Shown: positions 1 through 11,727 of the stretch, piece by piece
Layout: the number at the start of each line of letters is the position of its first letter
Position numbering within the stretch: the stretch's first letter is position 1
Origin: Mimachlamys varia
Taxonomy: Eukaryota > Mollusca > Bivalvia > Pectinida > Pectinidae
Direction of reading: 5' to 3'
Assembly (NCBI GenBank): GCA_947623455.1
Contig: OX392536.1
Span: 36,709,465 to 36,773,464 of the forward strand
Length of the DNA: 64,000 bases
The notes under the pieces: generated by a model
What the model saw: only the letters and a program-made list of their open reading frames with translations
The model's database searches: none
Told to the model about the DNA's origin: nothing
Program-made: the position numbers and the translations under genes

Positions 1-1046
1 ACAGTAAATAGTACCCCGGATAAATAACAATGTACACGTCTCCACAGTAGGGAACACGTCCTGGCCAGAACCTAGATACAGTAAATAGTACCCAGGATAA
101 ATAACAATGTACACGTCTCCACAGTAGGGAACATGTCACGGCCAGAACCTAGATACAATAAATAGTACCCAGGATAAATAACAATGTACATGTCTCCACA
201 GTAGGGAACATGTCACGGCCAGAACCTAGATACAATAAATAGTACCCAGGATACAATAAATAGTACCCAGGATACAATAAATAGTACCCAGGATAAATAA
301 CAATGTACACGTCTCCACATTAGGGAACATGTCACGGCCAGAACCTAGATACAATAAATAGTACCCAGGATAAATAACAATGTACACATCTCCACAGTAG
401 GGAACATGTCCTGGCCAGAACCTAGATACTGTAAATAGTACCCAGGATAAATAACAATGTACACGTCTCCACATTAGGGAACATGTCACGGCCAGAACCT
501 AGATACAGTAAATAGTACCCCGGATAAATAACAATGTACACGTCTCCACAGTAGGGAACATGTCCTGGCCAGAACCTAGATACAGTAAATAGTACCCAGG
601 ATAAATAACAATGTACACGTCTCCACATTAGGGAACATGTCCTGGCCAGAACCTAGATACAATAAATAGTACCCAGGATAAATAACAATGTACACGTCTC
701 CACATTAGGGAACACGTCCTGGCCAGAACCTAGATACAATAAATAGTACCCAGGATAAATAACAATGTACACGTCTCCACAGTAGGGAACATGTCCTGGC
801 CAGAACCTAGATACAGTAAATAGTACCCAGGATAAATAACAATGTACACGTCTCCACATTAGGGAACATGTCACGGCCAGAACCTAGATACAATAAATAG
901 TACCCAGGATAAATAACAATGTACACGTCTCCACATTAGGGAACATGTCACGGCCAGAACCTAGATACAATAAATAGTACCCAGGATAAATAACAATGTA
1001 CACATCTCCACAGTAGGGAACATGTCCTGGCCAGAACCTAGATACA
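1..1046. repeat. 77-bp tandem minisatellite (runs off left edge)
   Basis: About 13 head-to-tail copies of a 77-bp unit. Each contains AATAGTACCCAGGATAAATA, then TCTCCACAGTAGGGAACATG and CCAGAACCTAGATA. Copies differ by a few substitutions (CACGTC/CATGTC, CAGTAG/CATTAG, CCTGG/CACGG). Near 235-290 two extra 21-bp sub-units (GATACAATAAATAGTACCCAG) sit inside one copy. Long minus-strand reading frames here are a by-product of the repeat and not genes. Confidence 0.95.
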
Positions 1047-1344
1047 GTAAATAGTACCCAGGATACAATAAATAGTCCTAAGGATACAGTAAATAGTACC
1101 CAGGATACAATAAATAGTACCCAGGATACAATTAATAGTCCTCAGGATACAATAAATAGTCCTCAGGATACAATAAATAGTATCCAGGATACAATAAATA
1201 GTACCCAGGATACAATAAATAGTACCCAGGATACAATAAATAGTACCCAGGATACAATAAATAGTACCCAGGATACAATAAATAGCACCCAGGATACAAT
1301 AAATAGTACCCAGGATACAATAAATAATACCCCGGATAAATAGC
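1047..1344. repeat. 21-bp tandem minisatellite
   Basis: About 14 copies of the 21-bp unit GATACAATAAATAGTACCCAG, continuous with the 77-bp array and equal to a sub-segment of its unit. Because 21 is a multiple of three, the minus strand stays open and reads as a seven-residue repeat (YPGYYLL), which I regard as an artefact. Confidence 0.95.
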
Positions 1345-1659
1345 CAGGGCTCGCATTAGCGATTGCCAAGTCTCCAAATGGCGACATTTTTTCAGGTTTG
1401 GCGACAAAAAATTCAGTTTGCCGATATATTTTGGCGACACAATTTCAACTACTTTAAAATGATTAAAATCGGTTATCTGTGGTCAGGACGTCTTAATTGG
1501 CGCTAAACACTAGCTGGGTTAAGGTAACATATGTACCAGTAAGTTTACCGGAGGGCATAGCTGCTGTTGATTGCAATGGTCTAATGTCCCGGACAAAAGG
1601 CCAGGTGACGTTGGATCATCATGCTTTAGCAGAAATTTTTGATACTTCTTAGCACCACT

Positions 1660-1761
1660 GTTGAGAGGGCACTATTGCCTCATAGTATTGTCGAGGGATG
1701 TTCGGCTCAGGGCACTATCTAATCATGAGACACTACTATGAGGTAATAGTGCCCGCTCAAC
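1660..1761. mobile_element. Short foldback/MITE-like inverted repeat
   Basis: Arms of about 33 bp: the left contains GGGCACTATTGCCTCATAGT and the right, read on the minus strand, GGGCACTATTACCTCATAGT, around a loop of about 35 bp. No coding sequence. Probably a small non-autonomous DNA element; no clear target duplication seen. The flanks (1345-1659 and 1762-2403) hold nothing else I recognise. Confidence 0.55.
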
Positions 1762-2403
1762 AGGGCCATAATGGTTCAGCCATTTACAAGCAACTCATGA
1801 TCCATGTCTAATTTCGCGCCAATAATAATGCTCTCCAAACATAGTGACGTTAAATAGATTCACATTGAAAATCGTGCCAAATTTGATAGTGCCCGGGTTA
1901 GCAGGCACAATCGCTTCATGGAACCCATGTGTGCAGCCAATAGGAATTCAGTATTCAGTCATGTGATGTACTAATTGCCGAGAATGAGCAAATGCATACA
2001 ATCTTATCTTTATTTTCTTAATCTAAAACTTATGGAAACAAGCCAAACTAGAAATATCATCTCTAGGATATTCTATACCTCCTGCAAATGGTGGTCGGGG
2101 GTATAATTACATAAAATTGTTATGGAGAATGTGAATGTGCATATAGAAGTGCAGATAAGGACGACTTATTTTCTGAAGCCTACAAAGGTATGTCATTTTG
2201 TTACTATTTCCATTGTTTAATCTGTCATGGAAGTCAAATTTTTCCTGATTAATGTTTGGGTCAAATAGGAAATAAACAACTATACAAAACACGCAAACAA
2301 CATTTTTCTGTCAATATTTCTTGAAATTTCTGCTGCATTTAGACAAGACTCTCCAATGGTAGCCATACCGTATTTTGTGAAAACCTATTAAAATTTCCAA
2401 AGT

Positions 2404-2794
2404 TTAAAGGCCCAATATACGTAACTTCAGGAAATTTTTCGTGATTCTGGAAATTTCTGAAAAAATTCCAGTTGATAACCATGCAAAAATAAGCCTAAAA
2501 TGAAGTAAACCTGAACGGTAACTAACAAGAAACTCTTGACAGAAAAATCCAAAGAATTGAAAATAATTCAGGTGGGGCCCACTTCAACAACAAGCCAAGT
2601 TATAAGACAGTTCAAAATGGACGCATGTTTACAAATACCGAGTTCCAACTGTTGCTGTATCGGTAACTGCGTAAAAATTCAACTTGATCATTGTTGATAT
2701 CAGTTAATCTTAACTAAATCTATAAATATAAAAAGTTATCAGGCTTGATTTTCGCTTAAAGTTTTGCCGAAAGTTACGTATACTGTGCCTTTAA
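2404..2794. mobile_element. TTAA-bounded MITE, copy 1
   Basis: Terminal inverted repeats of about 24 bp: TTAAAGGCCCAATATACGTA at the left, and on the minus strand of the right end TTAAAGGCACAGTATACGTA. The inside is homologous to two other copies in this window (28084-28456 and 57003-57415), sharing for example GGTGGGGCCCACTTCAACAA. A TTAA tetranucleotide at both edges would fit a piggyBac-type target, which is an inference. No transposase. Confidence 0.8.
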
Positions 2795-3060
2795 TGTAGC
2801 CATGCCTTTACAATTCTGGAAAACAATTCTTAGCATAAAACCTTACAAAGAGAGGAAATTTTCTTTCTTTATCAGCTCCCCTCAATCCCACCTCCTACCC
2901 TCCCAAAAAAACTTTATCAGTAATTAAATGAATTTATATTTCAGCAGTACATATACTGTATATATGGAAGGAAAATCTTTTAACTCAACTGAACTGAAAG
3001 ATAGATAGTGTCATTATGCCAACAAACTTCACCAGTACTGGATCAAGGTCACTGCCTTAC

Positions 3061-6000
3061 GTTTCTTGCGCTCCAGGGAAGGGTAGTCGCCCTGCCGCGT
3101 GAGAGAGTCGGTGCGTCTATAGCTTGGTTTCTGGTTGGCAGGGACGGTAACATAGATCTGCTTGTTGAGGCCTCCAATAAGAACCTCATGTAATTGCTGA
3201 AAATTCAATATCAACATAATTGTGCTTCTCTTTAAGATAATGAAGGTTTTCTTTGTCTTATTGTTTCGTTTAGTTTTTAAATTCCATTTGACATTTAACC
3301 AGACCTCTTTACAAAATGATTTCTTTGAAATATTCACTCTGATTTCTGCATAACATAAAAGCTGTATTTCAGACCAAATTTTACTACTATGGTATTTCTT
3401 CAAGATCTTAAGTGTTGACATTGATTTTTTTCCCCTCGTACTGTATATACTGTATAGTTGTCAATATTTGCGAGGTTTCTAGGAAATTCTAGGAACAGGA
3501 AAAGTAGTTGACTCTGTATACCTCCTTTCGTGTTGTAAGCTCAGACTTCAGATCTCTAAGGGCCATAACTCCAGATAACGGGCCTTCCAACTTGGCAACT
3601 GTTCAAACATATAATGCACAACTGGTCAGCCATAACCCCTGAATAATTGTCATTTTCAATATTCCACCCAGCTGCACAGATAGGTACATGAATATGTTTC
3701 ATTCCGTGTACTGTTAGGTTCACTGATGTTTATGATGGATCTAGGGACTTCATACATTACTCAGGCAAGATGTCTTCACATAAAATTCATGTGAATTTCT
3801 TCTGAAATTAATATGACTTAGTTATTATTTTAAATGCTTATTTCATTATATGGTTTTCACATGAAGTTCACATGTGAATTTCATGTGACTTTATATTCTA
3901 GACAATTTTTAAATACATATTTTATTCATTAAAATTTCATGTGAATTTCACATGAAGAAATTCAAGTGAAATTCACACGAAATAATTCATGCGAAAGTCT
4001 TTTGAATTTCATCTGAAAAACATTTCCTATGAATTTCACTGACAAAAAATTCATATGAATTTTTTTTCAAGTGAGGAAACATTGGCTGTTTATTACTGGA
4101 AGCAAAGACAACTTACAATTCATTTAATTTTTCAAAACATTGAGGGAATTGTAAGTGATTGCTGACAGTTTATTGATCTAAAAGATATATTCACATTGAG
4201 CAGTTTTTGCCATGCATGAAATAGGACAGGTATGTTGTCCTTCATTACATCTTAGATTCCTCCTTCCTTTTTGTCATCTCGCAAGTTAATAAGTCTTTCA
4301 GAATTTCAATTTGAAATAAATTCAGAATAGCATATCATAACAAACTTATCTAATATAAACCTAGTAACCTTTTTAGTGACTGGTAAAGTCAACTCTGACA
4401 CTTATTAGATATAGTTAAATTTTACTTTTATAAATACATTTGTAAGTGTAAACAAAATATGTACGTGCTTAAAAATAAATTTGCAAGACATCTACCTTAC
4501 ATCCAATCTTGTTAGTTAATTTCATATGTATGAGTATGTAGAAGCTTGTAAATGTTACATACTTCAGAATATAAAACAACTTCTAGTGAATATCAATACT
4601 ATGACCAGTCATCAATTTTTTTATGTTTTTTAAAATCCTATTTTATTTGTCTAAATTGTCTCCCTTTGACCATCTCTTTTTCTTGCATGTAAATTTTAAA
4701 TGTTTGGTGGTATCTGGCAGCCAAATACCTTGTGACGTTGTGCTGTCTGCACAAATGTTGAAGCATTTTGTAAAGCTCTTTCATGTAGACCATTTGTGCT
4801 GTAGACTGGTTTTGTTTGTTTCATCAAATTTTAATCAAATATTATGGAAAATAAATAATGACCTATTAATGACCTATTAAAAGTAGGAAGTACAGAGTAT
4901 CAACTAGGAATTTATCTTTGAGACTTGAATTAATCACTAAAAAAATCAACGTCAAACCCAACTGTTTTGACTTACCCGCCTGGACCACCAAATCGGTGGC
5001 ATGGAGATAGTGTTTTGTCAACAGGAAATTGTCTAGCTTGGTAGGAACCTCCTTGATTTGTTCTCTGAAATGTCCACAAAGTGAAATACATGTATGTATC
5101 TAAATATTTAATTTTTTCATATTTCTTACCAAACATCCTGTAGAATACTTCCCATTTAACAAATTCAAATGTACTTAATCTTTCCTTTAATGTCTTCAAT
5201 TAATCTACATAACTAATTGTATGTTGAATTTCAGATGACTATTCAGAAAACATTTTTAACACACAACTAAGACCTGGTGTTATTATTCTTGAAGTCAAAT
5301 GTTAACAAAAGCAAGGTTTAATTGTCTTTTGCAACAGAGAACAAACAAGGTCATTGATAGACTAAACAAAAACCATGTTCTGTCATATATCTATTTCAAA
5401 ATACAATGTATTAAAATATGTTTTGTCATATACATATTTCAAAATACAATGTATTAAAATATGTTTTGTCGTATACATATTTCAAAATACAATGTATTAA
5501 AATATGTTCTGTCATATACCTATTTCAAAATACAATGTATTAAAATATGTTCTGTCATATACCTATTTCAACATACAATGTATTAAAATATGTTCTGTCA
5601 TATACCTATTTCAAAATACAATATTATTAAAATATAATCAAACTCCTGATATACAAAAAGGTGTTGATGTTGAAGTGTAGAAAAACAAGACAGTGTCTGT
5701 AAGACATGAGTTCTCCCTTTATCACTTTTGTAATTGATATATAGCAACCACAACCTTGACCTTGACCTCTGAAAGGCAATGATGTCAAAGGTTTCCTCAT
5801 ACTTGTCCTTTGTATCATGTTTGACAAAAAGATGTCAAACAATAAAGTTTACATTGAATCGGGATGGGGTAACACTGAAACCCTCCAACAATTTTATGAA
5901 GGAGGCATAAAAAAAATATAAAAGTGTACCTAAACTATGGTGTCAGACCACTACAGGTCCATTCTACATGCGCCTTTTCCCATACTTACATCTGATCGAG

Positions 6001-8517
6001 GAGCGAGACCATGGTTTTGTGCTCTACACCTTCAATCCAAAGTCGTCGCAGTTCGTCACGTTTACAGTGAAGTAGTGTCTTACAGCTGCTGAGATCATCT
6101 TTGATCTTTTTTATCTTGTCTCGGGACTCTGTCAACATACCAGAGATTAATGAGGGAAGACAGAACTAAATCTAAATACAAAGCTTACACCTCACTAAAT
6201 ATCATGTCAAATCATTAAAACACTGCAGACCTAATACTACCGAAATAACACCAATGAGACTCTGTGAGAGATCGGCATATGAATTTTTATCCTACACTCA
6301 CAGAATTTAAAGGAGACTTTAAGATTTTCTGGAAAGACTTCAAATAAACATTGTGGGACCTATTGTATTCTGCAATATCAGGTTCAAAGGCCCCATGAAT
6401 GAAATTGAAACATGGCTATGGCCACAATTTTGCAAAGAATCAATATTCTATGAAATATTGTGATTTATCAATGCATTAACCCCTAAAATCTTACCTAGAC
6501 TTACCCAGACTTTGAATCGGTAAGTTTCAAAAGCGACTAAAACAAGGTAAATTAGCTTTGAAGAATGTCATGTCCACAACTTCAATCAGAATCTAAACCA
6601 CCCGTTCTAGCTACAATATACATTTGTATTACTACCTATAAATTAAACCACACCTTGGCATGTCACAGCTGATAGCAATCAAGATACATTATTATAGTTC
6701 TTCAAATGTAAAATGTCTTACCATATATTTTCTTGCTTATGGTACTGAAGGCTTGTGTAATTCTTGTTAAATCTTCGTAATTGTCTGAAAAATGAAACAC
6801 ACACTTAAATAGCACACCATGGAAATGGTATAGTCTGGACATTTTGATCATTTGCACTGCAGCCTGTACAAATTCTAATAGCTTACCATTTTTCTCCATT
6901 TAACATAATTAATTCTAAAACATGTACTTCTCTTCTAGTTAGGGCTAGCCTATTAAGACAAAGACATGCATTTATGAAACTTTTTAAGCTAAATTATTTT
7001 GTTTAAACAAGCTTCATTACAATTCTGTGTGATGTTTGCCTGTTACAGGTTAAATGCTAATTTTATTAGATATATGCACTATACAGGGTCACCTTAGCGT
7101 TAACTGATCTTCTATTTGACTCGCCATAAGCAACCAACCACACTAATTTTTAGGGGGTTTGTACCGTAATTTCTCGCATATTGAGCACACTTTTTTAGGG
7201 AAAATCGAAAGTGTCAAGAACAGAAATATACGTTAGATAGCAAAAACATTGACTTGGTCGCGATCATGTATTAATTTTTCGGAGATTTTCAGAATGACTT
7301 GAAATATCCTTACAGTAGTAAACAGTTGCTATTTTGTTGAATAACTCCTGATTTGCATTATCTTTTTACAACCACAAAAAGTTGCCAAATACTATAAATG
7401 CATTCCATTTTTTTTTTCTTTTACCACAATAATTTCGATTATTTCATTCATTAACGATAAGAGAGGAAATTAAGCTTTTAAAACATTGATCAAATAGCCC
7501 TTTTAACATTATTGGTCAAACAACGCCATGCATGTAGTTTATTTTGCTTTATGATGATAATGAAAAAAAAGACAAACAAATCTTGTACAACTAAAATCTT
7601 TCATTGATTCTAAAAAGAAAAAGCTACAATGTATATTACCCTGATATGTATGAAATTTATTAAATTGGTACCTGTTACAAGTTCCCCAAGTAATTTGTCA
7701 CTTTGTCTGAAAGATTTCTCAATTCTTGCTTTCTCTTTTTCCCTTTGCTCGAAATCAGCACTGGTTGAAAGTGTACGGACTATCATCATCAGAAAGTCAG
7801 ACTGAAATAGAAGTATGCACTAATATAAGTAGTACATTTATAAAAACATGTATGATTTCTTGTGTATTTAGGCCTTTCTATTGATCTGATTGCTATGAAA
7901 TTTTGCACAAGTGTAGGGTAGCACTTACATTTGAAATATCAGAAAAAAAAATGTAAAAGTAAGTAATAATAAATGGAAATGCGCAGGCGAGCAGAATCCT
8001 CACATGTCACTTATTCAAGGAAACTATGCATTTTTTATCAACAAATTTTATAATTTTCCATTTTTCCTATCTGGGTGTGATTTTGTACACATAAGATACG
8101 GTCATAGTATAAATCAGAAGACAGAATACGAATAAACAAAAAAATGAAAGGCGGGCGCATAAAAATCCTCGGAGGACACTCATTAGGGTGACCCCTTACA
8201 CTGTTACATGTAACAATAAATCTGCCATCTTCCTTTTTTCTGTGGAAACTCTGTATGTAAACGTTTTTTTATAATAGGCCTAGACTAATCCTATACGTAT
8301 ATGGGGTCTAATTACTAAATTAGTCCGCCGAATTGGTAGACAGTATGCCTAACAGTTAGCTATAGACAGATTGATTATCATCGCAACGCCGCCCCGCTTT
8401 CATTGGATCAAGATGCATGCTACAAGTTATCAATATGAACCGATTACACAGTTAGCATACCGTTTCTCTTCCTTTGGATGAAGGGGAAGGATAAACCTCC
8501 CCTCCGTCTGAAGCCAT
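3061..8517 (-). CDS. EXOC4: Exocyst complex component 4 (Sec8), N-terminal exons, gene incomplete
   Basis: Sec8 is a rod-like subunit of the octameric exocyst, which tethers secretory vesicles to the plasma membrane. Seven minus-strand coding exons: 8461-8517, 7672-7801, 6722-6784, 5990-6128, 4976-5064, 3522-3598 and 3061-3196, all with GT/AG borders and consistent phases. They give 230 residues from [16 protein letters not shown]. Recalled human EXOC4 aligns throughout: [14 protein letters not shown] (human GLLISVIRTLSTS), [20 protein letters not shown] (human [20 protein letters not shown]), [13 protein letters not shown] and [15 protein letters not shown]. This is the helical, coiled-coil N-terminal part of the family. 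The last exon ends at a GTAAGG donor at 3060; the remaining roughly 700 residues expected must lie left of the window, since I find no further exon in 1-3060. The start is the only ATG in frame before exon 1's donor. Introns hold a 43-bp satellite and other repeats. Confidence 0.95.
3770..4075. repeat. Degenerate CATGTGAA-rich palindromic repeat
   Basis: Many alternating forms of TTCACATGAA, TTCATGTGAA and GTGAATTTC on both strands, for example GTTCACATGTGAATTTCATG near 3866. It lies in an EXOC4 intron. It looks like an old, locally expanded palindromic repeat that has drifted; no function inferred. Confidence 0.6.
5375..5640. repeat. 43-bp tandem repeat in EXOC4 intron
   Basis: About six copies at exact 43-bp spacing (5375, 5418, 5461, 5504, 5547, 5590). 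The unit holds ATGTTCTGTCATATACCTAT and TTCAAAATACAATGTATTAA. Copies differ by single substitutions, so the expansion is fairly recent. Confidence 0.9.
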
Positions 8518-9529
8518 TTTATATCAACAGATCAATAATCTTCTTCAGTTTTTTTTCTGTTTTCCTCCAAAACCAGCCCACTTCCGCCTGTCACTAATGT
8601 ATCTCCAAATGTGAAGAGTTCTTAAAAACTAGCGAGACTTTCAAATAAAATAACAATAAATAAACTGAACATTGTAACACAAAATATATCTATTTGACAG
8701 TGTATATATATACTCATAAAGGTAATATCTTACTATTTGAAGAAAAAAGATAAGAAAAGATAGAATTGGTATATATTTAGAGTTTATCGACTGCTTTGTT
8801 CTTATTGTGCGATGAGAAGAAGAAGAAAATCGTCTGCTTGATTTGACGTTGTTAGGTAAAATGCACATCCCCACCAAACAATCGATTTAAACGTGCAATT
8901 TACACGAGATTTAATGCTCAGTTGCAATAGACTAATAATGCATCGTACCAATCCAACGAATTAAGATGTGAAGATCATGTCGGAAGCTATTTAGCTTTTA
9001 AAAAAAGATACAATACACTTGTAGGTCTGGAGGCTAGATTCACAGGCCACTACAGGCAGAGTATTTCGTGAACACTGCGCATGTTCCAAAAGTTAACATG
9101 TCAATCAATTTGATTTTGGAGTTAGATTTGACATTTCACTATCAGTTAATCTCAAAATGAGTGACATTTGGCCCACTTTCACCAAAGGCACAAATGTTGA
9201 CCAAGTGTTATATATATATATATATGGTGTCATGCCTCATGGGTACAAGAGGGCCTGTTTTAGAGTAAGATGAGACTTGTTTGATTTTGCTGTTGCTCAT
9301 CACAGGGATGCAAATCTTCCTCCAAAAAGAAAGAATTCCTTCTTTTTGATAATTTTGCTGTAATATTAATTCTTTAAATTTTCCATTAAAACCCCTTAAA
9401 AAGTGGGATTTCCTATCTCTGTCTGTGTCACCAGTTCTTGCTTTTTCCACACACACACGTAGAGCTATACACATGTCAGCTTCTCTTCAAGTCTATTGAA
9501 AACAGCTTAAACAATTTTCATACTCCTCT
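8518..9529. other. Upstream flank of EXOC4; no gene seen
   Basis: This stretch lies upstream of the EXOC4 start codon and should hold its promoter and 5' UTR, but I see no clear TATA or initiator. A short (TA)n run sits at about 9209-9226. The rest is AT-rich sequence without a supportable gene. Confidence 0.4.
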
Positions 9530-10195
9530 TTGGGTATACTCTGTGGTATATCTGACAAATTGACAAGTCGCCTACAGAAGGTCCAGAACACGGCAGCACG
9601 TCTCGTTTCTCGAGTTAGAAAGAGAGAACACATCACTCCTGTTCTGTATTCATTGCACTGGCTACCTGTGCAATACAGGTCACAATACAAAATCTTGGTA
9701 TACACATACAAGGCACTGGATGGAACAGCTCCCCAGTACATACGGGAGCTTGTTACCCTGTATCAGCCGTCACGATCACCGAGGTCGAAGACAGAATCAT
9801 TGTTGTGTGTCCCAAAATCTTGTACTGTGACCTATGGAAACCGGTGTTTTGGGAAAGTTTCGGCCACGTTGTGGAATAGATTACCATCCGCTATCCGAAA
9901 AACAAATACTCTGGCCAAATTCAAGAAATTTCTGAAGACGTACCTTTTCACGTCTGTATATTAGGGACAACTTAGACGTCATGTATATACTGACATTTGT
10001 TTATCTACAGTAGATGTAGTTCGTATTTATATGCAATTTTTTTTTATATTATCACATTAGCTTAGATTGTAATAACTTCTTTATTTATGCAGTGTAAGTT
10101 TCAAATTATTATCTACATGTTGTGAAGCGCTTTAGAGTAATTTTACAAATATAGAGCGCTATATAAATGTTGTATATTATTATTATTATCATTAT
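9530..10195 (+). mobile_element. LINE 3' end (reverse transcriptase C-terminus plus tail)
   Basis: An open frame from about 9536 to the stop at 9962-9964 encodes the typical C-terminal tail of a CR1/L2-like non-LTR retrotransposon polyprotein: RLQKVQNTAARLVSRVRK, ITPVLYSLHWLPVQYRSQYK, KALDGTAPQYIREL, LWNRLPSAIRKTNTLAKFKK. The RT palm with its catalytic motif is absent, so this is a 5'-truncated insertion. The 3' UTR contains AGCGCTATATAAATGTTG and ends in an (ATT)n microsatellite near 10180, as usual for this class. It lies between EXOC4 and the iRhom gene. Confidence 0.85.
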
Positions 10196-10224
10196 ACTTA
10201 TCAGAAACTGGTAAACTGCAGATC

Positions 10225-10968
10225 TATCCCAGCTCATTTCTGAACCTGTATCTCCAGATAGTTGTTTCGGAAAGAGGAAAAATCACACGGGGCAAGGTCT
10301 GGGCTGTATTGGAGGATTTGGTTAAATTGGTAATACATTGACATTTTCCGACGTAAAAAAACTGGACTACGGCTGCTGATTTGTGGGCTTGGGTAATGTC
10401 ATGTTGGAAACCTGTTTCAGGACGATTTTTTTCTCATTTCTGTTCGCATTTTTTTCAGAACTTCATTCTTATAAAAGCTTCCAGACACATCCTTACCTTT
10501 AAGAACAGCAATTAGCATGATTGATTCATGATTGATTCACTATTTTTGAAGAATATTGCGTATAACACATTCTTTGCTGTAAGTGTTCGTTTAGCAATAC
10601 TGAGCCTTTTGGGATGTTTTAAAGCCAATATCCTATTGTGAACTTTCCTTTTAGGCTCATAAATATACACCCATGTCTAATCACTCGTTATGTACTATCA
10701 AATACCCCCTTTCTGCTCAATTTTTGGTTCTTCTTCAGCAGTGTCTTCGCCATTTGTACCCGTGTACGTCTCTGCTCGTCAGTAAGTAAAAGTAGGATCC
10801 AACGAACGCTTTAGAATTTTCTTCAGTGAACAGATGCTAAACCAAACTTTGTCGTTCGTGCTAGCTGTCTCACCGTAAAACGCACATCGTTCTCAATGAT
10901 TGCCTTAATTTTATTGACGTTCAATTTGGTAACCGCATATTTCGGAGTGTTTGACATTTTTTAAAACC
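10225..10968 (-). pseudogene. Decayed mariner-family transposase
   Basis: On the minus strand the sequence begins with an ATG near 10957 reading MSNTPKYAVTKLNVNKIKAI, then breaks by stops and frameshifts. Recognisable pieces follow in mariner order: WVYIYEPKRK (family WVxxYDPETKRQS), HDITQAHKSAAVVQFF (family HDNAxxHxS with the second catalytic Asp) and YSPDLAPCDF (family hallmark YSPDLAPCDYFLF). Several frames are needed, so no active protein is possible. I did not find clear terminal inverted repeats. Confidence 0.75.
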
Positions 10969-11727
10969 ATGTTAGCGATCAAAGATGAACCAGCTATAGG
11001 AGTAGAAATTAACCGTTATAACCGCTTCCCAGAACGCAACAATGTTGCTGAATAAAATGTGAACGTTCTGTATAAATGGTCTTTACTTATTTCCCACGGT
11101 GTCGATCGGCTACGTTTCACTTTCATTGAATGACCAATGATAATTGCGAATTCTATTATAATCCGTCAAGGAGAGGAGCCTCACTAATGCCATAAAACTC
11201 TGTGAAACTAGTCGGTTACAATAACTATATCACAGGAAAAGTGACACGTCTATACGACAATGGTGAAAAATTCAAGGGCGGAAGTCAGGTGCGGGGCTGA
11301 ACGCCTATTTGACTTTTGCTTGTTTTTGGCGGGAAATTCACTCATACGGAAAGGCAATTCTGATTGGTTTACAGAAGTTTAGTGGCAGTTGATTGACGCA
11401 CAGTACCATGATACAAACCATTTTTTGAATGCCTGTTTAGTGTAAACTGGGGTACACTTAATATTTCGGTGGGCGTAAATCCATTCTCTATGCGAACTCG
11501 TCATCGCTCATCGAAATATCTCGTGATACATTCTTATAGACATTCAATAACTATTATTATACCCGTGTACACTCTTACAGATTTGTGCTTGAATGGAATC
11601 ATTTTCATTGTAATTATATTTAACATCTTAATTGAACACTCCTCAATCCTGAGAACTTTTAGTTGATATTTTGCACAGGTATTCAAGGAAACACAGACTA
11701 TTGAAGAGAAACTACAATTGTGTTAAG

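Noticed and set aside
226..1440. Minus-strand frames with YPGYYLL and similar repeats
   Set aside because: Translation of minisatellites only; the array also varies in composition in a way that does not respect codons.
9208..9474. 88-codon minus-strand frame
   Set aside because: Includes a TA microsatellite and has no recognisable motif; probably repeat-derived.
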